From positions 20,482,227-20,546,226 of the forward strand of contig NC_134515.1 in the NCBI RefSeq assembly GCF_027942865.1: a stretch of DNA of 64,000 bases. Direction: 5' to 3'. Below the pieces are notes generated by a model. That model had not been told where the DNA came from, ran no database searches, and saw nothing but the letters and a program-made list of their open reading frames with translations. This document shows, piece after piece, positions 11,513 through 24,707 of the stretch. Source of the stretch: Odontesthes bonariensis. Taxonomy: Eukaryota; Chordata; Actinopteri; Atheriniformes; Atherinopsidae. The translations under genes and the position numbers were made by a program. Within the stretch, counting starts at the first letter, position 1. The number at the start of each line of letters is the position of its first letter.

Positions 11513-14500
11513 TCATTGTTGAAAGGAAACCAGCGCACCGCCATTTTCTGTTGCATCTTGGCCGTTAGTCATCACAGCTGAGGAAAAAGAGATAGTTCAG
11601 TCAGTTGTGTTTCATCAAGAATCTGACACAGCATGACACATCATGCTCAAAGTAAATGAAAATGTATTACCTTGGTCCTCTCGTGAGGTTATTGGTAATG
11701 GTGTTGTTTCACTGCAGATTTCTAGATTATCATCCACTTCTGCGTATCAGATAAACAGAAACTGTCAACATATACTATGACAATGAATAATTCTTTAAGC
11801 AAATAAGTAAAAGACTATTTCGTATTTGCTCCATGTTTTCTGCAATGGCAAATGAGTTATTTATCCATTAATTTAGAAAACAATCATGTCAATCTATTTT
11901 TTTTTTAATGCAGCTACAAAGGAATATCAGATGATGTCTGTTCTACTCATTTTTTTTTTTGTTTTTTTGTTTTTTTAATACCTTTGGGCCCGGCCTTCAA
12001 AGCTGAATCAGTGATGTACTCAACCAGTGGACAGGGTGCATCTGCAGCAGGAAGAAGAAGGAAAGAGCTTGAGTTTACAATAAACTATGAGAAACTGACC
12101 CAAGGCAGTTTCACAAACTACTTTCAACTACTTTCAACTTTCAACTAATGTCAAAAAAACAGCTCAGAATAGAATCACTGGTTGAGTTGTAATTGCACCG
12201 TGAAGACGGTGACAAACCCATAGTCACTAGAGGTGTTAACATACCAGTCGAGTCCTTCAGCTTCGTCATGCTCAGAAACAGTTCGCTCTCATCTGGTTTC
12301 TCATCATTAGCAACTATGTGACAAGAAAAGAAAGAAGTCAAATGACAAGTAACTGTGGTTTTTATTTGTTCCATTTTACACAAAATGTGCGTCACATCTA
12401 CAGCTAAAATTAGTTTTGAACTCCTGACACAAACCTTTGTCATTTCTCTGCAGAATGCATCGCCAGCTATCCATTACTTTTCATGCTTTCTTTATGGTAT
12501 AGAGTAGATATTTCGCAGAGATTCAGAACAGTGCACAGCTGCAGGACCGGTGTGCAGCTAAACAACTGTCTGGCCTTGGATATAGCCCTAATAATATTAC
12601 GTACAGCATCTTTAGAAGTGATGCGCTCTAAGATAAGTTTAAGGCTAAAGCCGAACCTGGTTTGCGGAAGATTCTGAGGAATATGCATCCAAGGAAGATG
12701 GCGATGATGCCAAAGAAGAGACAGCCAGAGATGGAGAGAAGGACTCTTCTCTTTAAGACTACAAATTAAAAACAAAAATCAAGAATAATAGCAAGACAGA
12801 ATGTTTTTAGATAATAGCTAATAACATAGAGAGCACAGTTATACTCACGAAGATTCTTTGTCTTGTAAGACTGGCTGCTTTGTGAATAGGATGGTCTCCC
12901 GTGACGGACGCCCTGGCAGACGTACAGACTCTGCTCTGGGTCATTCTGGGGTGTGACCTTATGTGTCTCTGCGGGAGGCAGATCAAGTTTTTCTCCCTCT
13001 CTGAACCTGTTTTAAGAGGGTTTTGTTGAATTTTCTGGACTGTTTTTAATTCATTTTCAGAAAGGTGAGAATCCACACTTGTCATTGGTGGTATTACCAG
13101 GTGTAGTTCCATGAATTGTCGTCCGCCACTTCACACTTGAGCAGTAAGCTGTCAGTGGAGAAGGCCTCTGACCAGCTTGTTTGCAAGATTATAATAGCCT
13201 GTGGGCGCGCTGCAACAAACACAACATTGGCTGTAATAACAGACGCTCAACAGCAGAACAATGAAAGAAAGAAACCAATAATCGTACCACTGATTTTGAG
13301 GTCTACAGGTTGACTCTGGCTTGATTTAAAGACTGTATGTTCTCCTCTTTTAACCTGACATTTATATGATCCCGTGTCTGTTGTCAGAGCAGAACCGATG
13401 TTGTGATTGTTTCCAGATGTGGGCATCGGACTGTCATTTTTGAACCACATATAATCCCATCCAGATGAAACATTGATGTGACAGCTGAAGGAGACCGAAT
13501 CTCCAGTGTGCATCAAACTGGCCTCGGGATTCTGCACAATTGTGACTCCTGGTGTTGCATCTGAGTGTAGATAATGATAAAAAGGAAAAAGTATAACAGC
13601 TTTTGAAAGTATATTTTGAGGAGAATACTTCTTACTTTCTACCTTTAAGGAACGAAAAAAAAAAAAATACTAAAGAAAGTAATGAAAAGAAAATGTCTCA
13701 CCATAAACATGAAGTGCAACATTGGAACTGAAGCTGCTTGTGACAGACCTGCCCTTCAGATTCCCTGAGCAGCTGAACATTCCACGGTGCGAGGAGGAAG
13801 AAGAGCTGATGGTAAGAGTGGTTCCATCCATTTCAGAAGTCACTATTTCATCAAGCCGGACCTCTTCTGCATCTTTGTACCATGTATATGTCCAGCCAGA
13901 GCTTCCCTGCATCCCACAGCTCAGCTTCACTGCCTCATTGGGGAACACATCCAACCACTTGGTTGCATTCTTCAGTGATGGAACGGGAATTTCTAACGAG
14001 ATAGGGAAATATTACAACAATTTACAGATCCTTATAGTACATACCTTTGAAAGTCGTTTACTTTGTTTGGTTTATAAAATTAGGCTGAGGTTTTGGTCAT
14101 ATTGGTAATGTTTTTCTAAATTGAAATCCATTATCGCTACTCAAGTTCTTATTAAATTTACATGAATTCATATTCATGGTTTCTCTTTTTTACAAAAGAT
14201 TGTGTGTGTTGCATCCACTTCTCATACAAATGATCTCATCTTTACCCAATAACTCCACCTATACTCTGCCCACAACGAGGCGTCCCCCTGCAAGTGTTCT
14301 GCTATACCACAACATCCTGTTTCAACAGAAAATGCATAGAATAACGGAAGCATGGTGCTTTTGCACCTATATTAAAACAACCTGTTGAGTTGTTTTCTCA
14401 TTTCTTATCTTTTTAACGTACAGTAAGAAAACTGACAGATTGATTGAAATAACAAACATTTCTCCTTATTACAGCATGACAACATTGCTTATTTTGACCT

Positions 14501-17500
14501 ACTGTGAACATCCTGTTGTATTTTCAGACTGCGTCTTGTTGACTTGTATGTATGCTTCTTTGTAGAAGACTGATCTACTTCATTTTTAAGATGTGTTTTT
14601 GTGTTTGTTATTTATTCTATGTTAAGCCTTGATTTTATATTGAACCTTGAGTCTGTAACAAAATTAATGCTTGCGTTGTACGGTGACTTAGCTGGTGACA
14701 GGGCGTTATAGATATGCTTACCAGAAACCTGCAGGGAGTAAGTGTCACTATCCTCAGTGTAGAACGGGCCTTCTCCTCGCTTGGCTTTGCACCGGTACTC
14801 TCCACTGTTAGAATGAACTATAGAAGCTATACTGTAAGTATCATTGTTGGATGCTTGAATTTCCGTCCCATTATGGTACCACACATAATCCCATCCGGAC
14901 GACATGTCAACTGTGCATGTGAGGAGGACAGATTCTCCAGGGTACATCGTGGCAAAGGAAGGACTTTGGGTCACAGTGGGCTTAGGCTTGCTTGCTATTC
15001 ACAGGGAAAAAAGAAAAGATAACATTTCAACGATACAATATACTACCCATGCTCAGGAAATACAGTAAAAATTATTTTCATAGGTTGTTTTTTTTTCAAC
15101 GTCGTGACCATGTGTACTATTTTCTGGGTAAGAGACAAAAACATTATTATCATCTTTTATACTTGTCTGTGCTATAACTGTATTAATTCCTCGCCAGGCT
15201 TACTCTGCTTACTCTATCATGTGTAAGACGTGCAGAGCATGTTAAATGGTCTGCTATTGCCTTCATTGACTCCCAGCATCTAAACTGCCAGTTTACGCTC
15301 ATGTGTCTCTACCATGTGGAGGACAACGTCTGGTTTTCACATTTTGCATGGCTCTGTGTGATTTGGATGGTTTTCACTTATGCCGATTTCATTTCACAGG
15401 CATTGGGGTTTACACCCCCCTTTTGGCAGTCTGCAGACAATCTGCTGTCAGATTTTTTTCTTTCTCTAAGGTAATCACTTTGACTATCATCAACATTGTC
15501 GTATTGTTTTTCATACTGTCATCAAAGAAATATTGATCGTATCTGCATTAATGTTAAATGAATGTAATGCTGTACAGAAACATGAAAACTCACAATAAAC
15601 TTGCACATCAGCTTTGTTGCTGTCTCCAGAGCTGACTCCTCTGGATTTCAGGTGAGCTTTGCAGGTATATTGTCCTTGATCGGTTTGAGTGACTGAAGTG
15701 ATTTTGAGCGATGGTCCTTCTTTTTTCAGCTCCACTCCATTTCTGTACCAGGTGAACGTCCACTCCGAGCCGCTCACTTCACAGCTAAGCTCCAGTACCT
15801 CATTTTCAAACACATCTGGCCAGCCAGTCAGCTGCTTGAGAGTTGGTGTCGGTGGATCTGAAAAATGTAGACATCCTCAAATCAAAGTCCACTAAAATGA
15901 ACTGCGTCATGAAATTACAGCTTAAAGGAAGATAAAATATCATGTGCATCATCAGCAGACTAAAGTACAACACATTCATTCAAAAATGCATCCGGGCTCA
16001 ATTAGATGAATATCAATAAACTGGTCATTCTGCCTGTGCTGCAGTGTAACCCGGCAAGTGATGCAACACATATGCTTACCAGAAACCTGCAGGGAGTAAG
16101 TGTCACTATCCTCAGTGTAGAACGGGCCTTCTCCTCGCTTGGCTTTGCACCGGTACTCTCCACTGTTAGAATGAACTATAGAAGCTATACTGTAAGTATC
16201 ATTGTCGGATGCTTGAATTTCCGTCCCATTATGGTACCACACATAATCCCATCCGGATGACACACTGACTGTGCATGTGAGGAGGACAGATTCTCCAGGG
16301 TACATCGTGGCAAAGGAAGGACTTTGGGTCACAGTGGGCTTAGGCTTGCTTGCTATTCAGAATAAAGAAGAAAAAGAGAACATTACACCATTGCATAGAA
16401 ACATTATGCATCGGGTAACATAGTAACTCCAGTATGACTGTTTTTTAGTTTTTTCAAATTCAGAATCAGATGTGTAAGTTAAACTCTGGGATTCTGTGAG
16501 CAGCTGACAGCTCTCAGAACACAATGCTTAGGAATGTTAATCCTTGATTGTTAACGCATTAACTGTCATAATGATTTGATCAATTAAATTATACATATAG
16601 GTTTTCTGACTGCCAGTATGGCTGCAGCTTGAGTTGAATCTTTTTTTATTATTATAAAGTTCAACATCCTGCTTTCAAATAAAAAAAAAAGAAAATAAAA
16701 TGTTAGTTGTGTGGGTCTCACTGTGTCAGTCGTGTTTTTTAACCCTTCAGCACAAAGGAGTAAAAATGCAATGATGGTTGAGAGGTTTAGGTAGCTACAG
16801 GAGCGGTAAAAAATAGCCCCTTGTAAAGTAGCCTCTTTTATTGAATGCTATTCTGTACTGAAGCATGAGCACCATTTACTTACTATAAACTTGCACATCA
16901 GCTTTGTTGCTGTCTCCAGAGCTGACTCCTCTGGATTTCAGGTGAGCTTTGCAGGTATACTGTCCTTGATCGGTTTGAGTGACTGAAGTGATTTTGAGCG
17001 ATGGTCCTTCTTTTTTCAGCTCCACTCCATTTCTGTACCAGGTGAACGTCCACTCCGAGCCGCTCACTTCACAGCTGAGCTCCAGTACCTCATTTTCAAA
17101 CACATCTGGCCAGCCAGTCAGCCGCTTGAGAGTTGGTGTCGGTGGATCTGAAAAATGTAGACATCCTCAAATCAAAGTCCACTAAAATGAACTGTGTCAT
17201 GAAATTATAGCTTAAAGGAAGATAAAATATCATGTCCATCATCAGCAAACTAAAGTACAACACATTCATCCAAAAATGCATCCAGGCTCAATTAGATGAA
17301 TATCAATAAACTGGTCATTCTGCCTGTGCTGCAGTGTAACCCGGCAAGTGATGCAACACATATGCTTACCAGAAACCTGCAGGGAGTAAAGGTCACTATC
17401 CTCAGTGTAGAACGGGCCTTCTCCTCGCTTGGCTTTGCATCGGTACTCTCCACTGTTAGAATGAACTATAGAAGCTATACTGTAAGTATCATTGTCGGAT

Positions 17501-20500
17501 GCTTGAATTTCCGTCCCATTATGGTACCACACATAATCCCATCCGGATGACACACTGACTGTGCATGTGAGGAGGACAGATTCTCCAGGGTACATCGTGG
17601 CAAAGGAAGGACTTTGGGTCACAGTGGGCTTAGGCTTGCTTGCTATTCAGAATAAAGAAGAAAAAGAGAACATTACACCATTGCATAGAAACATTATGCA
17701 TCGGGTAACATAGTAACTCCAGTATGACTGTTTTTTAGTTTTTTCAAATTCAGAATCAGATGTGTAAGTTAAACTCTGGGATTCTGTGAGCAGCTGACAG
17801 CTCTCAGAACACAATGCTTAGGAATGTTAATCCTTGATTGTTAACGCATTAACTGTCATAATGATTTGATCAATTAAATTATACATATAGGTTTTCTGAC
17901 TGCCAGTATGGCTGCAGCTTGAGTTGAATCTCTTTTTTTTATTATAAAGTTCAACATCCTGCTTTCAAATAATAAAAAAAAAAGAAAATAAAATGTTAGC
18001 TGTGTGGGTCTCACTGTGTCAGTCGTGTTTTTTAACCCTACAGCAGAAAGGAGTAAAAATGCAATGATGGTTGAGAGGTTTAGGTAGCTACGGGAGGGGT
18101 AAAAAAATAGCCCCTTGTAAAGTAGCCTCTTTTATTGAATGCAATTCTGTACTGAAGCATGAGCACCATTTACTTACTATAAACTTGCACATTAACTATG
18201 TTGCTGTCTCCAGAGCTGACTCTGGATTTCAGGTGAGCTTTGCAGGTATACTGTCCTTGATCGGTTTGAGTGACTGAAGTGATTTTGAGCGATGGTCCTT
18301 CTTTTTTCAGCTCCACTCCATTTCTGTACCAGGTGAACGTCCACTCCGAGCCGCTCACTTCACAGCTAAGCTCCAGTACCTCATTTTCAAACACATCTTG
18401 CCAGCCAGTCAGCTGCTTGAGAGTTGGTGTCGGTGGATCTGAAAAATGTAGACATCCTCAAATCAAAGTCCACTAAAATGAACTGTGTCATGAAATTATA
18501 GCTTAAAGGAAGATAAAATATCATGTGCATCATCAGCAGACTAAAGTACAACACATTCATCCAAAAATGCATCCGGGCTCAATTAGATGAATATCAATAA
18601 ACTGGTCATTCTGCCTGTGCTGCAGTGTAACCCGGCAAGTGATGCAACACATATGCTTACCAGAAACCTGCAGGGAGTAAAGGTCACTATCCTCAGTGTA
18701 GAACGGGCCTTCTCCTCGCTTGGCTTTGCATCGGTACTCTCCACTGTTAGAATGAACTATAGAAGCTATACTGTAAGTATCATTGTTGGATGCTTGAATT
18801 TCCGTCCCATTATGGTACCACACATAATCCCATCCGGATGACACACTGACTGTGCATGTGAGGAGGACAGATTCTCCAGGGTACATCGTGGCAAAGGAAG
18901 GACTTTGGGTCACAGTGGGCTTAGGCTTGCTTGCTATTCAGAATAAAGAAGAAAAAGAGAACATTACACCATTGCATAGAAACATTATGCATCGGGTAAC
19001 ATAGTAACTCCAGTATGACTGTTTTTTAGTTTTTTCAAATTCAGAATCAGATGTGTAAGTTAAACTCTGGGATTCTGTGAGCAGCTGACAGCTCTCAGAA
19101 CACAATGCTTAGGAATGTTAATCCTTGATTGTTAACGCATTAACTGTCATAATGATTTGATCAATTAAATTATACATATAGGTTTTCTGACTGCCAGTAT
19201 GGCTGCAGCTTGAGTTGAATCTTTTTTTTTATTATTATAAAGTTCAACATCCTGCTTTCAAATGAAAAAAAAAGAAAATAAAATGTTAGCTGTGTGGGTC
19301 TCACTGTGTCAGTCGTGTTTTTTAACCCTTCAGCACAAAGGAGTAAAAATGCAATGATGGTTGAGAGGTTTAGGTAGCTACGGGAGGGGTAAAAAATTTA
19401 GCCCCTTGTAAAGTAGCCTCTTTTATTGAATGCTATTCTGTACTGAAGCATGAGCACCATTTACTTACTATAAACTTGCACATCAACTATGTTGCTGTCT
19501 CCAGAGCTGACTCCTCTGGATTTCAGGTGAGCTTTGCAGGTATACTGTCCTTGATCGGTTTGAGTGACTGAAGTGATTTTGAGCGATGGTCCTTCTTTTT
19601 TCAGCTTCACTCCATTTCTGTACCAGGTGAACGTCCACTCCGAGCCGCTCACTTCACAGCTGAGCTCCAGTACCTCATTTTCAAACACATCTGGCCAGCC
19701 AGTCAGCCGCTTGAGAGTTGGTGTAGGTGGATCTGAAAAAATTCCCCACAAAGATATCACCTCGTTAAAAACTAGTGTTCTATCTGAAATGGCCGTGTTA
19801 AAGAATGCTGTTAATATGTGGAGTGAGAAAAAGACACAAACAAGAAGTACAAATATGTCACAAATTAATGCTTTCTAACTTTTGTCTCTTACACTGAAAT
19901 CCAGTTATTATACTGATAATATATGTTTTTACATCAGTTTTATTTTCATCTTTCTTGAGAAACTACTGTGATGATATTATCAAAACCAGCAAACAAAAGC
20001 AAAATAACTGCAGAACCCTGTTGATAATGATTTATCAATCATTATTATCCAAATTCAATGGATTAGCATAACAGTAAATGATCTTTTCACTGACTATAAT
20101 CAAGTATTGCCTTGCCTTTAGGAAGCAGGGTTTTATCACAGTGTAAGTGCTTGAATAAGAAGAAAGCAAGTGGACTTGCTTTCTTGGTTCATGAAGATGT
20201 TTGACCCCATATCCAAAAGGATTCTTCTGTTCTAACTGATTTGTGGGGAGTTTCATGCTTATAAACTGTTTTGGGACATTTACACCTTTCGAGTCACTGA
20301 AGTCGCATGCGTGTCATTGTCCAACCTGTCAACTCTCAGTGTTGTTTGAGTTTCTTGACACCGTTGTCACCCCACGAATACTGTGAAATATCTTTGAGAA
20401 CCAATATTAATATTAATAATAATCATTCCAGTTGCTTTTAATACATGGATTTAGGATTTCCTGAGAATCTACAGCAACATTAGTTTTAGAACATCCCATT

Positions 20501-21451
20501 TTAAATTAAAACCTTTAAAAGTGTGTAAATAAGCTGCTACATGATGATTGCACAGTGTTAGCGGTCAAAGTCTTACCATAGACAGTTGCTGGCAGAGAAC
20601 TGGCCACTGGCCTTATGTCTGAAGTCTGGGTGACTAGTGGGAGAAAGTAGACATATGAACTTACTTTGGATGTTATGGATAACTGAGCTCTAGTTGCCGT
20701 TATAAATGATACAGTTAGCCATTTTAATACATCTCATTTGGGAAACTATGAGAGGCATTTTTAAATAAAATTCTAAAAATTCAAGACAATACATTCTTAT
20801 GTGACAGACACTCGGAGTATTTTAAACCCAATCTAAATCACCATTTTTGCTCAGGCTACCATGAAAAAAAGCCAGCTGAAGATGACATAAGGATGGACAA
20901 AATAACCTGACTTGTTAAAAGTATGCGTAAAAACTTTAGGTTCACATAGTGTGAAGGGTACTTGCACTAGCTGCTGTTTAATTATAGGAACTGCCAAACA
21001 CATGACAAAAAGGTACTTCATGTTCCTCATGATAATTTTAGTCATGTTCTACTTCCCAAACATGGCTTTGGTTTGATTTTAAAACATCTCACGTACTACG
21101 GACACAGCTTGTGTGTTTTCAGTCGACAAGAGAATGGGATGGTTTTTAAAGTTTACAGAAACACCCAACCAGCTTCTGTCAAATCAATACAAACTGCTTG
21201 TGTAATGCTGTGAGAGATATGTTTTCCTACCATAGACATTGTCCTGAGCTGCACAAACAGCAGTCAAATCTGTCAGATCAGATAGTGATAAATATTCAGT
21301 GAGAATGTCCACACATGTTAGAAATGTAGAGAAAGTTCACCCAAAAAAGGATTAAAACAGTGAAAAACTTACGTAGGACAGCAAAAACCTTGAGAAGCCA
21401 CATTTTCCATCGAGCCCCACGTATGAAGGCTGTATTGCTGTGTTGAGTCAT
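11513..21451 (-). CDS. Fc-receptor-like Ig superfamily receptor, 11 Ig domains
   Basis: Twenty exons join without a stop to 3,498 nt (1,165 aa). Leader and linker exons are 21373-21451, 21231-21248 (18 nt) and 20577-20633. Alternating Ig exons of two types follow: A 19469-19732, B 18661-18933, A 18178-18438, B 17370-17642, A 16884-17147, B 16080-16352, A 15594-15857, B 14722-14994. Then come C 13702-13992, D 13288-13560 and E split as 13098-13209 plus 12849-13006. The transmembrane exon is 12657-12758, and tail exons are 12245-12313, 11982-12041, 11671-11739 and 11513-11577. Apart from the intron inside E, every junction is phase 1, as in FcR/FCRL genes. Each domain has the Cys / W-Y / Y-x-C pattern (LSCEV, TWYRNG, GQYTC). 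The membrane span is SISGCLFFGIIAIFLGCIF, with no charged residue. The tail has one Tyr (VEYITD) and no ITIM or ITAM. Start choice (21451 or the internal Met 48 nt later) is uncertain. Teleost FCRL-like proteins are surface receptors of immune cells. The ligand is unknown. Confidence 0.85.
12657..12758 (-). other. transmembrane exon of the FcR-like gene
   Basis: This exon encodes LLKRRV, a 20-residue hydrophobic span (LLSISGC to GCIFL) and then RIFRKP. The basic residues on both sides fit a single-pass type I anchor. Its donor (CCAG|GTTCGG) is weak. The exon closely resembles the membrane exon of other teleost FcR-like proteins that I know of. Confidence 0.8.
12849..13209 (-). other. membrane-proximal Ig domain split by a 90-bp intron
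   Basis: The two halves (13098-13209 and 12849-13006) flank a GTAATA...ACAG intron. Spliced, they read ...NSWNYTWFREGEKL... and ...LYVCQGVRHGRPSY..., an intact C2-type Ig domain. Read through, the region has several stops, so the intron must be removed. The summed length of 270 nt keeps the frame. Confidence 0.82.
15594..19732 (-). repeat. tandem array of the A-B Ig exon module (about 1.29 kb unit)
   Basis: Three head-to-tail units start at about 15594, 16884 and 18178, followed by a fourth A exon at 19469-19732. Spacings are 1290, 1294 and 1291 bp. Exons and introns are nearly identical between units, apart from small poly-A length changes and scattered substitutions. The B exon at 14722 and the intron after it are more diverged. 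Gene-internal duplication by unequal crossing over is the likely origin. Confidence 0.92.
19733..20576 (-). other. FcR-like intron between linker exon and first Ig exon
   Basis: Sequence diverges from the tandem units immediately upstream of the A exon acceptor at 19732. No additional Ig exon or open frame is visible. Confidence 0.6.
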
Positions 21452-21781
21452 TTATCTGCTGTGTAGCGAAGTTCACTAAAAGAAGGAGATTGCATGTGAG
21501 ATGGGTGTGTGTGAAAGATTCATTTCTGAACTCATCTCAGGACAGCAGCTTTCCTGTCACCCTGACATCTGCTTTTCTCTGTTGCTGAAGCAACAGGAAA
21601 TGTGTTGGTGAACCACATTGAAATGCTAGTTCGTTTAACATAAAATGCTGAATGGTGCTGAAAAGGGATTAAAAGGCTCAGAGAATTTAAAGAACTTGCA
21701 AAAATAAACAATATTTTGCTGCATTTCATATATTGTTGTGTGGGTTTATTTGTGTGCTTACTGTATTTAAACAGGAAAAAG

Positions 21782-22916
<1,135 letters not shown>

Positions 22917-23114
22917 ATGGGGTTCCATCAGGGCCATGGTTATGCTCACTGTTTATGTTCACAGAGCATCTAACAAAACCCTTGGATATGTTTTTGTGTC
23001 TCTAAACAGTACTTCAGTTGGGAGTGGGACCAAGCTACTCTGACAACTACATTGTCTGTTTAGATTGCTAATGGCTCATTTAGAATGAGAGCTGAGAGCA
23101 GTCAAATTAGACCA
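22917..23114. repeat. segmental duplicate, copy 1 (partner 24708-25088)
   Basis: Shares long matching blocks with 24708-25088, including GAGCATCTAAC, GTACTTCAGT, ACCAAGCTACTCTGACAAC and GAGCTGAGAGCAGTCAAAT. This copy lacks about 180 bp present in the partner before the last block. Confidence 0.8.
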
Positions 23115-23126
23115 TTTGCGACTGTT

Positions 23127-23898
23127 TCAGGCTGCGGCTACACGGAAACGTTTTTCACTGTAAACGATACTTTTTCTTATCGTTTCGCTGTCGCGGCCAC
23201 ACGGAGCCGGCGTTCCCACTACCCCAAAACGATAGTTTTTGAAAACGGGTTCCAGAGTGGGAAAGTTTGAAAACGGCCTCGTTTCGTTTCCATTGTTACA
23301 GCTAAAACGTTTTTGCGTCAGTCACACGTTGACGCTGTGAGCCAATTTTAACACTTCTCTATTGTCTCACAGCGTGGCGTGACACAGTGGCGTGTGTACT
23401 GCATCGTTTCATCGTTTTCGTCTGGACAGCAGCGCGTTTCCGTGTGGTCGCAAGAACTTTCGTACCCGTTTTCAAAAAAAACCTCGTTTCGTTTTCGTGT
23501 AGCCGTAGCCTCAGGCTGCGGCTACACGGAAACGTTTTTCACTGTAAACGATACTTTTTCTTATCGTTTCGCTGTCGCGGCCACACGGAGCCGGCGTTCC
23601 CACTACCCCAAAACGATAGTTTTTGAAAACGGGTTCCAGAGTGGGAAAGTTTGAAAACGGCCTCGTTTCGTTTCCATTGTTACAGCTAAAACGTTTTTGC
23701 GTCAGTCACACGTTGACGCTGTGAGCCAATTTTAACACTTCTCTATTGTCTCACAGCGTGGCGTGACACAGTGGCGTGTGTACTGCATCGTTTCATCGTT
23801 TTCGTCTGGACAGCAGCGCGTTTCCGTGTGGTCGCAAGAACTTTCGTACCCGTTTTCAAAAAAAACCTCGTTTCGTTTTCGTGTAGCCGTAGCCTCAG
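23127..23898. mobile_element. perfect tandem dimer of a 384-bp inverted-repeat element
   Basis: Two copies with a 384-bp period (GCTGCGGCTACACGG at 23131 and 23515) look identical by eye. Each begins GGCTGCGGCTACACGGAAAC and ends with the near inverse (GTTTTCGTGTAGCCGTAGCC), so the unit has terminal inverted repeats of about 20 bp. TCAG occurs at 23127-23130, 23511-23514 and 23895-23898, bounding and joining the copies. It has no coding capacity, so it is a MITE-like non-autonomous DNA element. I cannot assign the superfamily safely. Confidence 0.85.
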
Positions 23899-24112
23899 TT
23901 TGGTCTGTCCTCTCTTGACTATACAAACTGGACGGTTGAGTATTACCCTTACTCACAGGGAACTGTGCTTCACATAAAATAAAAGCATTACAGCAGGGAG
24001 AGTAAGAAGTATTAAAAATACATAAAAGAATATAAAGAGAAACAAATAAAATAATTAAAATTAATTTAAAACAAGCAACAGTCCAGATAAATTAAAAGAT
24101 ATCGTGCAGATT

Positions 24113-24328
24113 TCATGCATAGACACATGAGAAAAGAAATGTTTTTAACCTGGATTTTAAAATGTCTACATTTGGTGAAAGTTTAATCTCCAGTGGCAGT
24201 TTGTTCCACTTGTTTGCAGCATAACAGCTAAATGCTGCTTCTCCATGTTTAGTCTGGACTCTGGACTGGACCAGCTGACCTGAGTCCTTGGATCTAAGAG
24301 CTCTGCTAAGTTTATATTCTCTGAACAT
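24113..24328 (-). mobile_element. LINE 3' fragment (reverse transcriptase protein C-terminus)
   Basis: The minus strand encodes a 71-residue end with WNKLPLEIKLS and LKSRLKTFLFS, the typical C-terminus of L2/Rex1-type fish LINE proteins. The copy is truncated on its 5' side. AT-rich tail-like sequence lies around 23990-24090. Confidence 0.6.
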
Positions 24329-24707
24329 ATCACAGATGTATTTTGGGCCTAAACCGTTCCAAATGATAGCTAGTGTACATAATTCCGGCCATTACCCCTG
24401 GCTAAACACCATTTCAGTGACACCCATGAGACAGGTGCGTCACTTGTAACTAATAAATCAATTCCGTATTATTCCGATGTATACGTTTCATTAGTGTCAC
24501 GTATTATAAAGTAGTTCAAGAGGTCACTTCGCTGGAATCAACTATCGGCAACAATCCTCCAAGGAAATGTTGTGATACACGAGGGGAGTGAGGAAAGATG
24601 CATTTTTTTCCTTCAGTATACTAAACCAAAATCAAAATTCACAGAACCCTCTGAGAAATTTCACTTAAGGTGGTCCAAGGAAAAATAAAGTCAAGTTGCT
24701 TGTTAGC

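Noticed and set aside
14714-19878. Repeated plus-strand frames of 68-104 residues across the Ig array
   Set aside because: They are antisense shadows of the repeated Ig exons and recur only because the exons recur.
24113-24328. A host gene with a conserved C-terminal domain
   Set aside because: The text matches the common LINE protein C-terminus, and the piece is truncated.
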